DNA from: JAQVCM01 sp040403095
GTDB lineage: Bacteria > Bacteroidota > Bacteroidia > Flavobacteriales_D > Crocinitomicaceae
Direction: 5' to 3'
Length of the DNA stretch: 64,000 nt
Assembly (NCBI GenBank): GCA_040403095.1
Contig: JBBALI010000011.1
Span: 32,772 to 96,771, forward strand
Part shown: piece by piece, positions 1 through 9,100 of the stretch
How positions within the stretch are numbered: the first letter of the stretch is position 1
Layout: each line of letters starts with the position of its first letter
Program-made: the position numbers and the translations under genes
The notes under the pieces: generated by a model
Told to the model about the DNA's origin: nothing
Seen by the model: only the letters and a program-made list of their open reading frames with translations
Databases searched by the model: none

Positions 1-1901
1 TTGTCAACTGCTTGAGGACCAAAAGCTGGATTCCATCCCCAAATTGGACCTGTCAAGTTTACTTGCGTTGCAGGATCACAAACTTCAGTAGTGATAATTA
101 AATCAGGATAAGAACATGGAACGCAACGGTCGTAAGCGATATTCACATCACCAGAACCTAGTACCCATTTTCTGTTTGCGTAAGCAAAGTAGTCAGTTAC
201 AGGAGCACAAGTTCCACCATTTTGCATGTCAGCAATTAAGTTTTCTTGAACACCATCAACGATTACTAAATATTCCATGTCGGTTGTTGGTGCTGGAGAG
301 AAAGTGAAAGTCCACGTTCCGTTTCCATTGTCAACTGCAAATGGTCCAGCAGTTGGATCCCAACTCCAGAAAGGTCCTGTTAATCTAACTTCGTTTGCTG
401 TTGTAGAACAAACATCTACCGTGATCAACAAATCATTTCCACTCGTTGCATTGTACATTTCAATGTCATCAAAATAGTATGTTTTTTGACCTGCTGTTGC
501 GCCGTTTACACCATAATTAAAGAAGATTGATGCCTTATCATAAGTATTAGCCAAGTTCAAAGCAGCTGTTCCAGTTCCTTGATTTGCAAAATCGAAAACC
601 AATGTTTCCCATCCATTTGCGACAGTTGTTGTTGCATCCGTTTCAACAGAAATTGTTGGTGACAAATGACTTTCAACTTTTAATCTTACAACAATTCCAG
701 CATCTGGCGACCAAACGCGAACAGACATCTTAGTTTGAGAAGAAGTAAAAGGAATAGCAGATGCGAAACCTAATTGAGCTGCAGCGGTAACTGTTGTTCC
801 TGCCCAAGGTTGTGCTGTGTTTACTTTGATCACTTTTACAACTGTATTTGTTGCGTCCGTTGGATCAACTTCAATTGTTGATGCTTCTGCACCTTCGAAA
901 CCAATTACTCCATATTCAATTACCGAACCTTCGAAAGTAACTGGTAAATCCATTTGATTAGGATTTACAGTTGAACAAGCTCCACACTGTCCGTATGTAT
1001 TAGAAACTGTCAAAGCATCAGTTGTATTCCAAATACGATTTGCATAGTTTGCATAATCTGTAACTGGAGCACATGTTCCTCCGTTTTGCATTGCTGAAAT
1101 CAAATTTTCTTGAACGCCATCAACGATCAACAAATATTCCATGTTTGCCGTTGGTGCTGGTGCAAATGTGAAAGTGAAAGTTCCATTTCCATTATTTACT
1201 GCAACAGGACCAGCTGTAGGATCCCAACCCCAGAAAGGACCTGTCAATCTTACTACATTCGCGGTGTTGCAAACAGTTGTTGTGATAACTAAATCTGTTG
1301 AAACTGCCGCTTGATACATTTCGATATCATCAAAATAATATGTTTTTTGACCAGCTGTTGCACCGTTTACACCATAATTAAAGAAGATTGATGCCTTATC
1401 ATAAGTATTAGCCAAATTCAACGCAGCAGTTCCTGTTCCTTGATTTGCAAAATTGAAAACCAAAGTTTGCCATCCATTTGCTACTGTTGTGATTGCATCT
1501 GTTTCAACCGACATTGTTGGATCGTTGTGTTTTTCAACTTTAAGTCTTACAACAATTCCAGCGTCTGGAGACCATACACGCACAGACATTTGTGTTTGAG
1601 TAGACGTAAAAGGAATCGGCGTAGCAAAACCTAATTCTGCAGGAGCTGTAACCGTTGTTCCTGCCCATGGTTGAGCTGTATTTGATTTGATAACTTTTAC
1701 AACGGTGTTTGTTGCATCTGTTGGATCAACTTCAATCGTTGATGCTTCAGACCCTTCAAAACCGATCACGCCATATTCAAAGGCAACACCTTCGAAATTT
1801 ACAGGTAAATCCATTTGGACTTGTGCCTGTAAACAGAACATTCCAAACATTAGGAACAAAAGCGCCAATGATGTTTGAAGATTAAATAACTGTTTTTTCA
1901 T
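1..1901 (-). CDS. Secreted tandem-repeat carbohydrate-binding-like protein, 5' part (cut by window edge)
   Basis: The gene starts at 1901 and runs off the left edge, so only about 633 N-terminal residues are visible. It opens with a signal peptide (MKKQLFNLQTSLALLFLMFG) ending near AQ. A unit of 287 residues (861 bp) then occurs twice in tandem. Each unit has a carbohydrate-binding-like part (STIEVDPTDATNTVVKVIK, later YYFDDIEMY) and a shorter part (LTGPFWGWDPTAGP, then VDGVQENLI and QNGGTCAPVTDY). A third copy of the shorter part begins at the left edge without the first part. In Bacteroidota such modules usually sit in large T9SS-exported polysaccharide-binding or glycoside hydrolase proteins, but no catalytic domain is visible here. 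The GH3 beta-glucosidase and Nudix regulator just upstream on the same strand support a glycan role, which is inference. The missing 3' end should hold any enzyme or sorting domain. Confidence 0.8.
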   Translation of the reverse strand, partial: MKKQLFNLQTSLALLFLMFGMFCLQAQVQMDLPVNFEGVAFEYGVIGFEGSEASTIEVDPTDATNTVVKVIKSNTAQPWAGTTVTAPAELGFATPIPFTSTQTQMSVRVWSPDAGIVVRLKVEKHNDPTMSVETDAITTVANGWQTLVFNFANQGTGTAALNLANTYDKASIFFNYGVNGATAGQKTYYFDDIEMYQAAVSTDLVITTTVCNTANVVRLTGPFWGWDPTAGPVAVNNGNGTFTFTFAPAPTANMEYLLIVDGVQENLISAMQNGGTCAPVTDYANYANRIWNTTDALTVSNTYGQCGACSTVNPNQMDLPVTFEGSVIEYGVIGFEGAEASTIEVDPTDATNTVVKVIKVNTAQPWAGTTVTAAAQLGFASAIPFTSSQTKMSVRVWSPDAGIVVRLKVESHLSPTISVETDATTTVANGWETLVFDFANQGTGTAALNLANTYDKASIFFNYGVNGATAGQKTYYFDDIEMYNATSGNDLLITVDVCSTTANEVRLTGPFWSWDPTAGPFAVDNGNGTWTFTFSPAPTTDMEYLVIVDGVQENLIADMQNGGTCAPVTDYFAYANRKWVLGSGDVNIAYDRCVPCSYPDLIITTEVCDPATQVNLTGPIWGWNPAFGPQAVD

Positions 1902-1991
1902 AAGTTTTAGATTTCTAAATAATAACAAAATTTTTATGCTAAATTAATAAAATTATGGTACAAATTACAATAACTATAAAAATATCAAAAA

Positions 1992-2687
1992 TTACATTTT
2001 AAATTGGTACCTTTTTGCTGCGATTAATTCTTCATAACTCTCCAAATTAAAGGAAAATAATTTTGCAGGTCGATGCTTTACATTTGTTTGTTTTTCATCA
2101 TGAGAGATCAAAGGAATTGGCTTAATTTTTTTTCTAAAATTTGCTTTATCCATTTCCGTTCCAAATGCATATTCAAAAAGCTGCTGCATTTCGTTCAACG
2201 TGAATCTTTTTGGAAGAAGATCAAAACAAATTGGTTCATACGTTAACTTTTGCTTTAAAAGTTCGAAAGTAGAATTTAGAATCAAATTGTGGTCAAAGGC
2301 CAATTCTGGAATTTCATGAACAGGAACCCACTTCACTTCTTCGGCCCAAGACGATGCTTCAACATGAAATTCATCGATTCTAATTAATGCAAAATATGCA
2401 CTAGTTATAACTCTTCCTTGAGGATGCCTTTTTGGATTTCCAAAAGTTTGAGCTTGATGTAACTCAACGTGGTTCAACTTCGTCAATTCAAAAAGAATTC
2501 TTTCTGCTGCATTTGACAAATCCTCATCGGGATAAACCAAATCTCCAGGAATTGCCCACATATTTTTAAATGGTTCTAATGCTCTCTTAATCAAGAGCAC
2601 ATTAATTTCTCCATTTCTGAACCCAAAAATTACACTATCTAGGGAAAAAGAGTAATTGAAAAAATCGTCAAATGCTATTTTATACAT
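1992..2687 (-). CDS. Nudix-winged-helix transcriptional regulator (NrtR/AraR-like)
   Basis: The 231-residue product has an N-terminal Nudix fold (about 15-150) and a C-terminal winged helix (about 160-225), the layout of the NrtR family. The Nudix box is degenerate: after GDLVYPDEDLSNAAERILFEL the expected catalytic REUxEE pattern is lost, so the domain probably senses a ligand instead of hydrolysing one. Bacteroides AraR, which controls arabinose genes, has the same architecture. The gene lies 14 bp downstream of the GH3 beta-glucosidase on the same strand and 90 bp upstream of the tandem-repeat secreted protein, so a role in sugar-dependent control of these neighbours is likely but inferred. 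The ligand and operator are unknown. Confidence 0.8.
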   Translation of the reverse strand: MYKIAFDDFFNYSFSLDSVIFGFRNGEINVLLIKRALEPFKNMWAIPGDLVYPDEDLSNAAERILFELTKLNHVELHQAQTFGNPKRHPQGRVITSAYFALIRIDEFHVEASSWAEEVKWVPVHEIPELAFDHNLILNSTFELLKQKLTYEPICFDLLPKRFTLNEMQQLFEYAFGTEMDKANFRKKIKPIPLISHDEKQTNVKHRPAKLFSFNLESYEELIAAKRYQFKM

Positions 2688-2701
2688 TAAAATTACTGTT
2701 T

Positions 2702-5020
2702 TTATTTTAATTCAAATCTTGAATTTAACTGGTTAATTTTCAACTCGAAAAACCCCTTTTCTAAAATCCATTCACCTTTATTATCCACAAATTTAAGGTC
2801 TTCATTTGAAATAATGAAATCAATTCTCTTCGTTTCAAATGGTTTTAAATGAACTTTTTGAAATCCTATTAATTTCTTACCAGCTGGCACAACACTCGCA
2901 ACTAAATCTGATAGATACAATTGAACCACTTCTTTGCCCTCCATTGCTGAATTGTTGGTCACTTCAACATTTACCATAATAGAATCTTTTCCAGAATTCA
3001 TGGTAGATTTACTCAAAGTTAAATTTTGGTAAGTAAAATCACTGTAGCTCAAACCAAATCCAAAATTCCATTCTGGATCAAAAGCATCAAACTGATTCGT
3101 TTTCCCAGATCTGTCTACACTTTTTGGATGGTCATAAAATTCAATAATTCCATCGTATTTTGGATAAGTATAAGGCAATTTTCCACTTGGATTAACGCTT
3201 CCGAATAAAATATCAACCAAAGCTTTGGCGCCATAATCTCCTGGTAAATAGGTTTGAACAATCGCTGAAGCTTCATCCACAATTCCATGAATGATTCTAG
3301 GTCGTGCTTCTATCAGAACCAGAATGACAGGTTTTTTGGTTTCATATGCCAATTTAGCCAATTCCATTTGTGCAGGAAGTAAATTCAAAGAGCGAATGTC
3401 TCCAGGTTTTTCAGTAGATGGAAGTTCACCCAAGCACAAAACGATGACATCACTTTGCGCAGCTTTTGATTTAAAATCTTCGGTATTTATCAATTCTGAA
3501 GCTTCCCAACCTTCTTTCAAAAACAAAGATGCTCCTTGCGAAAAAAGCGTATTTTCTTTCCCAACTTTAGATTCCACCGCTTGAAGAACTGTTTGACAGT
3601 TTTTAGTGTTATAGCTGCTGTCAACTCCTTGCCATGTGTGTGTCCAAGCGCCATTTAAGTATGTCAAATTGTTAGCTGTTGGACCTGCAACAAGTACTTT
3701 CGTTTTGGTAGAAAGCGGTAATATTTTATCTTTATTTTTCAAAAGAGTAATCGATTCTGCTGCGCTTTGATAAGCTAAATCTTTTGAATCAATTGATGCA
3801 AATTGATTGTACTCTTTATTTTGACTGAAATTCTTTTCAAACAATCCAACAGCAATTTTTACCCTTAAAATTCTTCTAACGGCATCGTCTAATCTCGCTT
3901 GTGAAATCTTTCCTTCTTTCACAGATTTCACCATCAAATCGCAATACGTTTTATATTGAGGATTGTAAGGCACCATGCTCATGTCAACTCCTGCGTTGAA
4001 AGCTTGAACCACCGCGTCTTGTAAATCTGAAGCAACACCATGAACGGTTTGTAGCATGATAAAATCTTCCCAATCAGAGACTGTGAATCCTTTGAAACCC
4101 CAACGGTCTTTCAAAACTTCTGTCAAAAGATGGTAATTGGCATGACCTGGAATTCCGTTCACATCGCCACTATTGATCATCAATGTCATTGCCCCAGCAT
4201 CAATTCCAGCTTTGAAAGGCGGTAAAAATAATTCCTCCATTTGTTTAGTTGGAATCAAGGCTGGCGTTCTGTCGCGTCCAGAAGTTGGCATGCTGTAACC
4301 TACAAAATGTTTCAAGCAAGCAGCGCCATGAAATGCATCTATTTTGTTTTCACCTTGGTAACCAAGAATGATGTTTTTGCCGAATTGTGAAACCAAATAT
4401 GGATCTTCTCCCAAAGTTTCAAAAAATCTAGACCACAAAGGCTGACGCGCCAAATCCAAAACAGGAGAGAAATTCCAATGAATGCCACAAGCCCGCATTT
4501 CATAAGCAGTAACTTTTCCAAAATCCTTGGCTAATGCTGGATTCCAAGTTGCAGCTAATGCTATTTCCTGAGGAAATAAAGTCCCTCCAACGGTATAATT
4601 CATTCCGTGAATTGCATCAATTCCATACAATATGGGAACGTTTGTTTTTTTAGTTAAAAAAGAAAGATTTACTTTTTCCAAGGTTTGTTTCCATTCAGCC
4701 AATGTCAAAGTGTGCGAACTGACATTGAGAACCGAACCAATCTTATAATTGACAATGGCTTCATTCAATTTGACAGGATCAACTGCTAGTGGTTCTATTG
4801 TTTTTCCCGTCGGATCAGTTTTCAAAATCGCGTCTAAAGTGATTTGGCATGTTTGGCCAACTTTTTCTTCTAAAGACATTTTTTCCATCAGCGAACTGAT
4901 TTTTTGCTCAACCGCAGGGTCTAATTTTTGATTGAAATTTTGAGCCAAAGATGGAAATACATTTATGCAAAAAGCAAGTCCAACAAATTGTCCAACAAAT
5001 AAATAGAGATTTTTTTTCAT
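2702..5020 (-). CDS. bglX: Beta-glucosidase, glycoside hydrolase family 3 (BglX-like)
   Basis: This 772-residue secreted enzyme would release glucose from beta-linked oligosaccharides in the periplasm or at the surface. A signal peptide (about 1-26, ending SLAQ) is followed by the GH3 N-domain, with the KHF substrate-binding motif near 237 and the catalytic nucleophile Asp316 in GFTVSDWEDF. The GH3 C-domain follows (LPLSTKTKVLVAGPTANN; LGELPSTEKPGD), then a C-terminal fibronectin-III-like domain (GKEVVQLYLSD). Length and domain order match BglX from end to end. No T9SS sorting domain is present. It is the first gene of a minus-strand group with the Nudix regulator and the tandem-repeat binding protein. 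A near-consensus -7 box (TACCTTTC, 5044-5051) lies about 25 bp before the start codon. Confidence 0.95.
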   Translation of the reverse strand: MKKNLYLFVGQFVGLAFCINVFPSLAQNFNQKLDPAVEQKISSLMEKMSLEEKVGQTCQITLDAILKTDPTGKTIEPLAVDPVKLNEAIVNYKIGSVLNVSSHTLTLAEWKQTLEKVNLSFLTKKTNVPILYGIDAIHGMNYTVGGTLFPQEIALAATWNPALAKDFGKVTAYEMRACGIHWNFSPVLDLARQPLWSRFFETLGEDPYLVSQFGKNIILGYQGENKIDAFHGAACLKHFVGYSMPTSGRDRTPALIPTKQMEELFLPPFKAGIDAGAMTLMINSGDVNGIPGHANYHLLTEVLKDRWGFKGFTVSDWEDFIMLQTVHGVASDLQDAVVQAFNAGVDMSMVPYNPQYKTYCDLMVKSVKEGKISQARLDDAVRRILRVKIAVGLFEKNFSQNKEYNQFASIDSKDLAYQSAAESITLLKNKDKILPLSTKTKVLVAGPTANNLTYLNGAWTHTWQGVDSSYNTKNCQTVLQAVESKVGKENTLFSQGASLFLKEGWEASELINTEDFKSKAAQSDVIVLCLGELPSTEKPGDIRSLNLLPAQMELAKLAYETKKPVILVLIEARPRIIHGIVDEASAIVQTYLPGDYGAKALVDILFGSVNPSGKLPYTYPKYDGIIEFYDHPKSVDRSGKTNQFDAFDPEWNFGFGLSYSDFTYQNLTLSKSTMNSGKDSIMVNVEVTNNSAMEGKEVVQLYLSDLVASVVPAGKKLIGFQKVHLKPFETKRIDFIISNEDLKFVDNKGEWILEKGFFELKINQLNSRFELK

Positions 5021-5088
5021 AGCAAATCTACTTTAATTATCTGGAAAGGTAGTAAATATTGTTGTTTGTACAATAACTAATTTCAAAA

Positions 5089-5859
5089 TTAGTTTAAACT
5101 GATTTTTCTGATTAAAATCAAAGCTATCAAAAAAACGTTGTATGCAATAAAAAATGGAACAATAAAATTTGCCAATGACAAACTTAACATCACAGCAATG
5201 ATTAACAATTGAAACCCCAGTCCATACAAAGAAAGACAAGACATAAACCAACTTGGAAAATTGGTGCTTTTGAAAGCCGTTGTATCCAACTTCTGAATGA
5301 TTTTATCAAAAAGTCCATACAATAGAATGTAGCAAGTAAACAATATATTGACCAATTTTTGACTTTCCCCCGGAAGTGCTTCGGGTCTTTTATTTTCAAA
5401 AATCTTGCTTGTTGTATCTCCGCCCAAAGATTGATTTCTAAGAATCACGTAATAGAAATTATACAATGTTCCTTGCAACTGTACGCTGAAAAATGCCAAT
5501 GCCACGAGCCACCAACTGCAGTTTGAAATCCAGCCAATCGCTGAAAAAATCAATGCGTTCAAAATAATGTCAAAAACGCTATCTAAGTATCTCCCTGAAT
5601 AGGATGGTGTTTTTTTAACTCTTGCTAATTCTCCGTCAATGGCATCAATGATTGACTTTAAAATCAAAAAGATGGCAGCTAATTTGAAATGATTGGTCAA
5701 AATAAAATATACCGCTATCAAGCCACAAATTCCAAAAACAAGTGTGATGTGAATGGGAGTTACTTGGGTGTTTTTAAGCGCAAGTGCCGCTTTTTTTGCG
5801 ATGGGTCTTCCGTAATCAGATAAATCTAGAAATTGGTCACTTTTAGAAAGCTTGGACAT
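5089..5859 (-). CDS. CDP-alcohol phosphatidyltransferase family membrane protein
   Basis: The 256-residue integral membrane enzyme moves a phosphoalcohol from a CDP-alcohol to a second alcohol in phospholipid synthesis. The full family signature is present: D75-G76-x2-A79-R80-x8-G89-x3-D93-x3-D97, which binds the catalytic metals. About six hydrophobic segments fill the remainder. Which alcohol is used (glycerophosphate, inositol, serine or other) cannot be read from the motif. The C-terminal half, after a polar loop around 135-165, has no feature I recognise. The gene stands alone, with an exact TAnnTTTG box (5898-5905) about 39 bp upstream of the ATG. Its stop lies 69 bp from the start of the beta-glucosidase. 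Confidence 0.88.
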   Translation of the reverse strand: MSKLSKSDQFLDLSDYGRPIAKKAALALKNTQVTPIHITLVFGICGLIAVYFILTNHFKLAAIFLILKSIIDAIDGELARVKKTPSYSGRYLDSVFDIILNALIFSAIGWISNCSWWLVALAFFSVQLQGTLYNFYYVILRNQSLGGDTTSKIFENKRPEALPGESQKLVNILFTCYILLYGLFDKIIQKLDTTAFKSTNFPSWFMSCLSLYGLGFQLLIIAVMLSLSLANFIVPFFIAYNVFLIALILIRKISLN

Positions 5860-5897
5860 TGAAAAATTCTAACATCGTGTTGACAATATAGTCTGTG

Positions 5898-5905
5898 CAA
5901 ATGTA
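5898..5905 (-). promoter_or_regulatory. -7 promoter box TACATTTG
   Basis: On the minus strand this reads TACATTTG, an exact match to the Bacteroidota -7 consensus TAnnTTTG. It lies about 39 bp upstream of the CDP-alcohol phosphatidyltransferase start. No clear TTG -33 box is seen at the expected spacing. Confidence 0.5.
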
Positions 5906-6137
5906 ATGTTTTTTAAAGAATGAATCGCACCCTTTTTAAACCTTAATGCGGTATTATTTCTAAAACTCTATATATTTTAATGGTCACTTTTTTGGGTCTA
6001 TTTATTTCCAAATCAATTGTATCCAAATATGAAGCGAAATCTAAAACATCATGTAAACACGTTATAATTTACATTTCTTTAAATGGTAATTTTATTGTTG
6101 AGAATTTTTGCCGTTTGCGAATCGAAAGTATTTTTTA

Positions 6138-9100
6138 TCAATTAACGATAAATAATTGATTTCCCAAACTGTTGTTACCTCTGCTAATCTGGAAAATATA
6201 GCTTCCTTTTTGAAGTTGTAAATCATCAAAATGAAGTAGCGTTGTTCCCTGATTTAATGCATGTGCAACTTCGTAAACTACTTTTCCGGATAAATCAAGA
6301 ACAGCACAATTGATTGTTTCTTGTTCTGTGTTGGATATTTCAACATTGAAGGACCCTGTTGTAGGATTGGGATAAAGAACATAATTGTTTTCAATCGAGT
6401 TACACGATACACTAATAGGCCCAAACTTACTTTCATCACCATTGAAATCAATTTGACGTAGTTGATAATAACTTGTACCTGAAAATGGGTTTGTATCTGA
6501 TTGAGAATACTCTATGAGATGGTTTGAATTTCCTGCAGCACTTTTTTCAGCGACTTCCTGCCAATTGATTAGATCTCGGCTTTTTTCAATAATGAATTTT
6601 GCTGAATTTTGTTCAGAAGCAGTTGCCCAACGAAGCATTATAGAAGTTTGTTCACAATTTGCTTCAAACTTAATCAGTTCTATTGGAAGAGCATTATTAT
6701 TTCCTGAACCAATGTTAAACCAGCTAAATCCTAACATGTTGGCAGCGCCAATAGTAAAGTCAGAATTTGTACCAACGGGCGTTGAATGGTTCCCATCCCC
6801 AGCCACATTATCATTCCAAGCAGAATGATTGGAAGATTTGATTATTCTAAGAGTACTTAAATTTGATACTGCAGATAAATTCAGTCCGCGCAATATTATT
6901 GAATAGGTAGTTGTATTTAAATTTCCACCTGTCGGAGTAATTGACCAATACCCCTCATTTTCGTAATTAGTAATCCAACTTCCATTTATTGTTGTAGGTA
7001 AACCTAAATATCCAATTGGACAAACACCAGGAATGTATTCAGCAATAATCGTTCCTCCAACCGAGGGGTTTGCAGTGAAATTAATTTGAGCATAGCGATT
7101 ATTTGTAGCATTTCCAACAGGGAAAATTCCAGAAGCTGTTGTTTCATTTGCTATCGCGCTGTAATATCTATTCAAAGGACCAACGATGGTTCCTGACGTC
7201 CAATTTACGCTTCCAACTGATGAGGTTGATGTTCCTATCGTCAATAAATTTGAACTAGATGTAATGATATTACCTCGTGTCATTGTCAAAGTACCAGCTA
7301 CAACAGTCGGTTGCAGAAGAGTAATGGAATTAGAAGATTTGTTGCTTGTTAGATTATTGAAAACAGAAAGGTTACTCCCACCAATTTCTTGATTAACAGA
7401 TCCATTGAAAATAACAGTTCCTGTTCCAGAATTAAAAGTCCCATTATTAACCCAATTACCACTGATATTTATTGTTCCTGTAGTAGATGACAAGGAAGCA
7501 CCATTTTCAATCGTCAAATTATTGACATTTACAGCATTTGCCAAAATAGTAGGTTGATTCGTTATACAAGCGCTAACGGCAGGAATGATAACATTCGAAG
7601 TAATGGCAGGCAAAGCAGATACAGCGATGTAATTTGTGCCATTGAATTGATTCCAATTGGCAACTGATGTCCAATCAGAAGAAGTATTTCCTCTCCAAAT
7701 AATATTACCTGAAACGGGTGTAGAGGTCAATGTTAAATTGGAAACTGAAATGACATGAATGGGAGAATTTCCAACACATGAACCATTTGTAACCAAAGCT
7801 CGGTAATACATTGTTGAAAATACATTTCCAATGGTTGCACCTGTCAGCGTACCATTTGTTTGACCGTTAATGTTTGCAAATGTAATGTTATCGTTAGAAG
7901 ATTGCCATTGAAATGAGCTTCCAGCGCTTGTTGCCACAATGTTTGAAGGAGTAGTACCTGCACAAATACTTTGATTGGAAGAAATTGTTGAGGCACCAGT
8001 AATTGTAGCAGTAACTGCCAAGCGATTTGCTGAAATACACCCTGTCGCGGTGTTTTTTACTGTTATATAATAAGTTGTATTAGCAGAAATACTTGGAGTG
8101 GTGTAACTTGTCGTTCCTGATGAAAGTAAAGTTCCGCCACTTGCTGCATCATACCAATCAAGTGTTAATCCAGTTGTAATTGTGCCACTAAAAGTCACCG
8201 TTCCTTGTCCACATCTGTTTTGATTTGGCACAATTGCACTTGCTGTGCTTGTGTTTGCAGTAAAAGTTCCAGAAGTTGTAAATGTATGAATTGTATAACC
8301 GCCAACTTGTGTGATTGTTCCACCAGTTGCTTGGGGAGTTCCTAAATAGCGAACAATGACCACTCCAGATCCTCCACTTCCAGCGTCAGGATTTTGACTA
8401 GGATTAAATCCACTTCCACCGCCGCCGCCGCCTCGATTTGCTGCCGCATTTGAACCAACAGCATTGCCTCTTCCACCATTTCCACCGCCATCAGTTCCGC
8501 TACCAGCAGCCGTTGCATTATTTGCGCAACCGCCTCCACCGCCTCCACCATAAGTGATTGCAGATCCAGATATATTTGAGCTAATTCCTGCACCTCCTGA
8601 ACCGGCTGTTGCACTAGACGTGGTTGCTCCTGTTGGTGATGAATTTCCTCCATTACCACCGCTACCTGCTCCACCTCCACCAGAAAATCCATTGGTAGAG
8701 CCGTTTGAATTCCATGATGGAGAACCACCTTGTTGAACCACATTTGTTGGATTGTATGAGTTTCCTCCTGCTCGACTTGAAACGGCAACTGGTCCTCCCG
8801 CACCGCCAAGAGCGTTGATTGAACCAAAACTTGATATGCCACCATGACTCCCAGAATTTACACCATACGCAGCAGTGTTTGGCGCAGCAATTGCGGTAGA
8901 AGGTGTAACTGTATTTTGTCCCCCTGCACCGCCAGAACCGACTGTAATAGTTACTGAAGTGCCCTCTGATATTGAGGATGTAGTTGTGATCACCTGACCG
9001 CCACCGCCGCCGCCGCCAGCACGAGCAGATCCTCCGCCACCGCCGCCTACAACTAACACTTCTGCATCAATTGTAGATACAGCCAAAGCAGCGTTCACAG

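Noticed and set aside
1..1900. Direct repeats of 861 bp considered as a CRISPR array or duplicated insertion element
   Set aside because: The repeats are in frame within one coding sequence and encode matching protein modules, with no spacer-repeat pattern or transposase.
8342..8845. 167-residue frame inside the Gly-rich part of the T9SS gene
   Set aside because: It is an alternative frame created by GC-rich Gly codons. The Val/Gln/Glu-rich product has no protein-like pattern.
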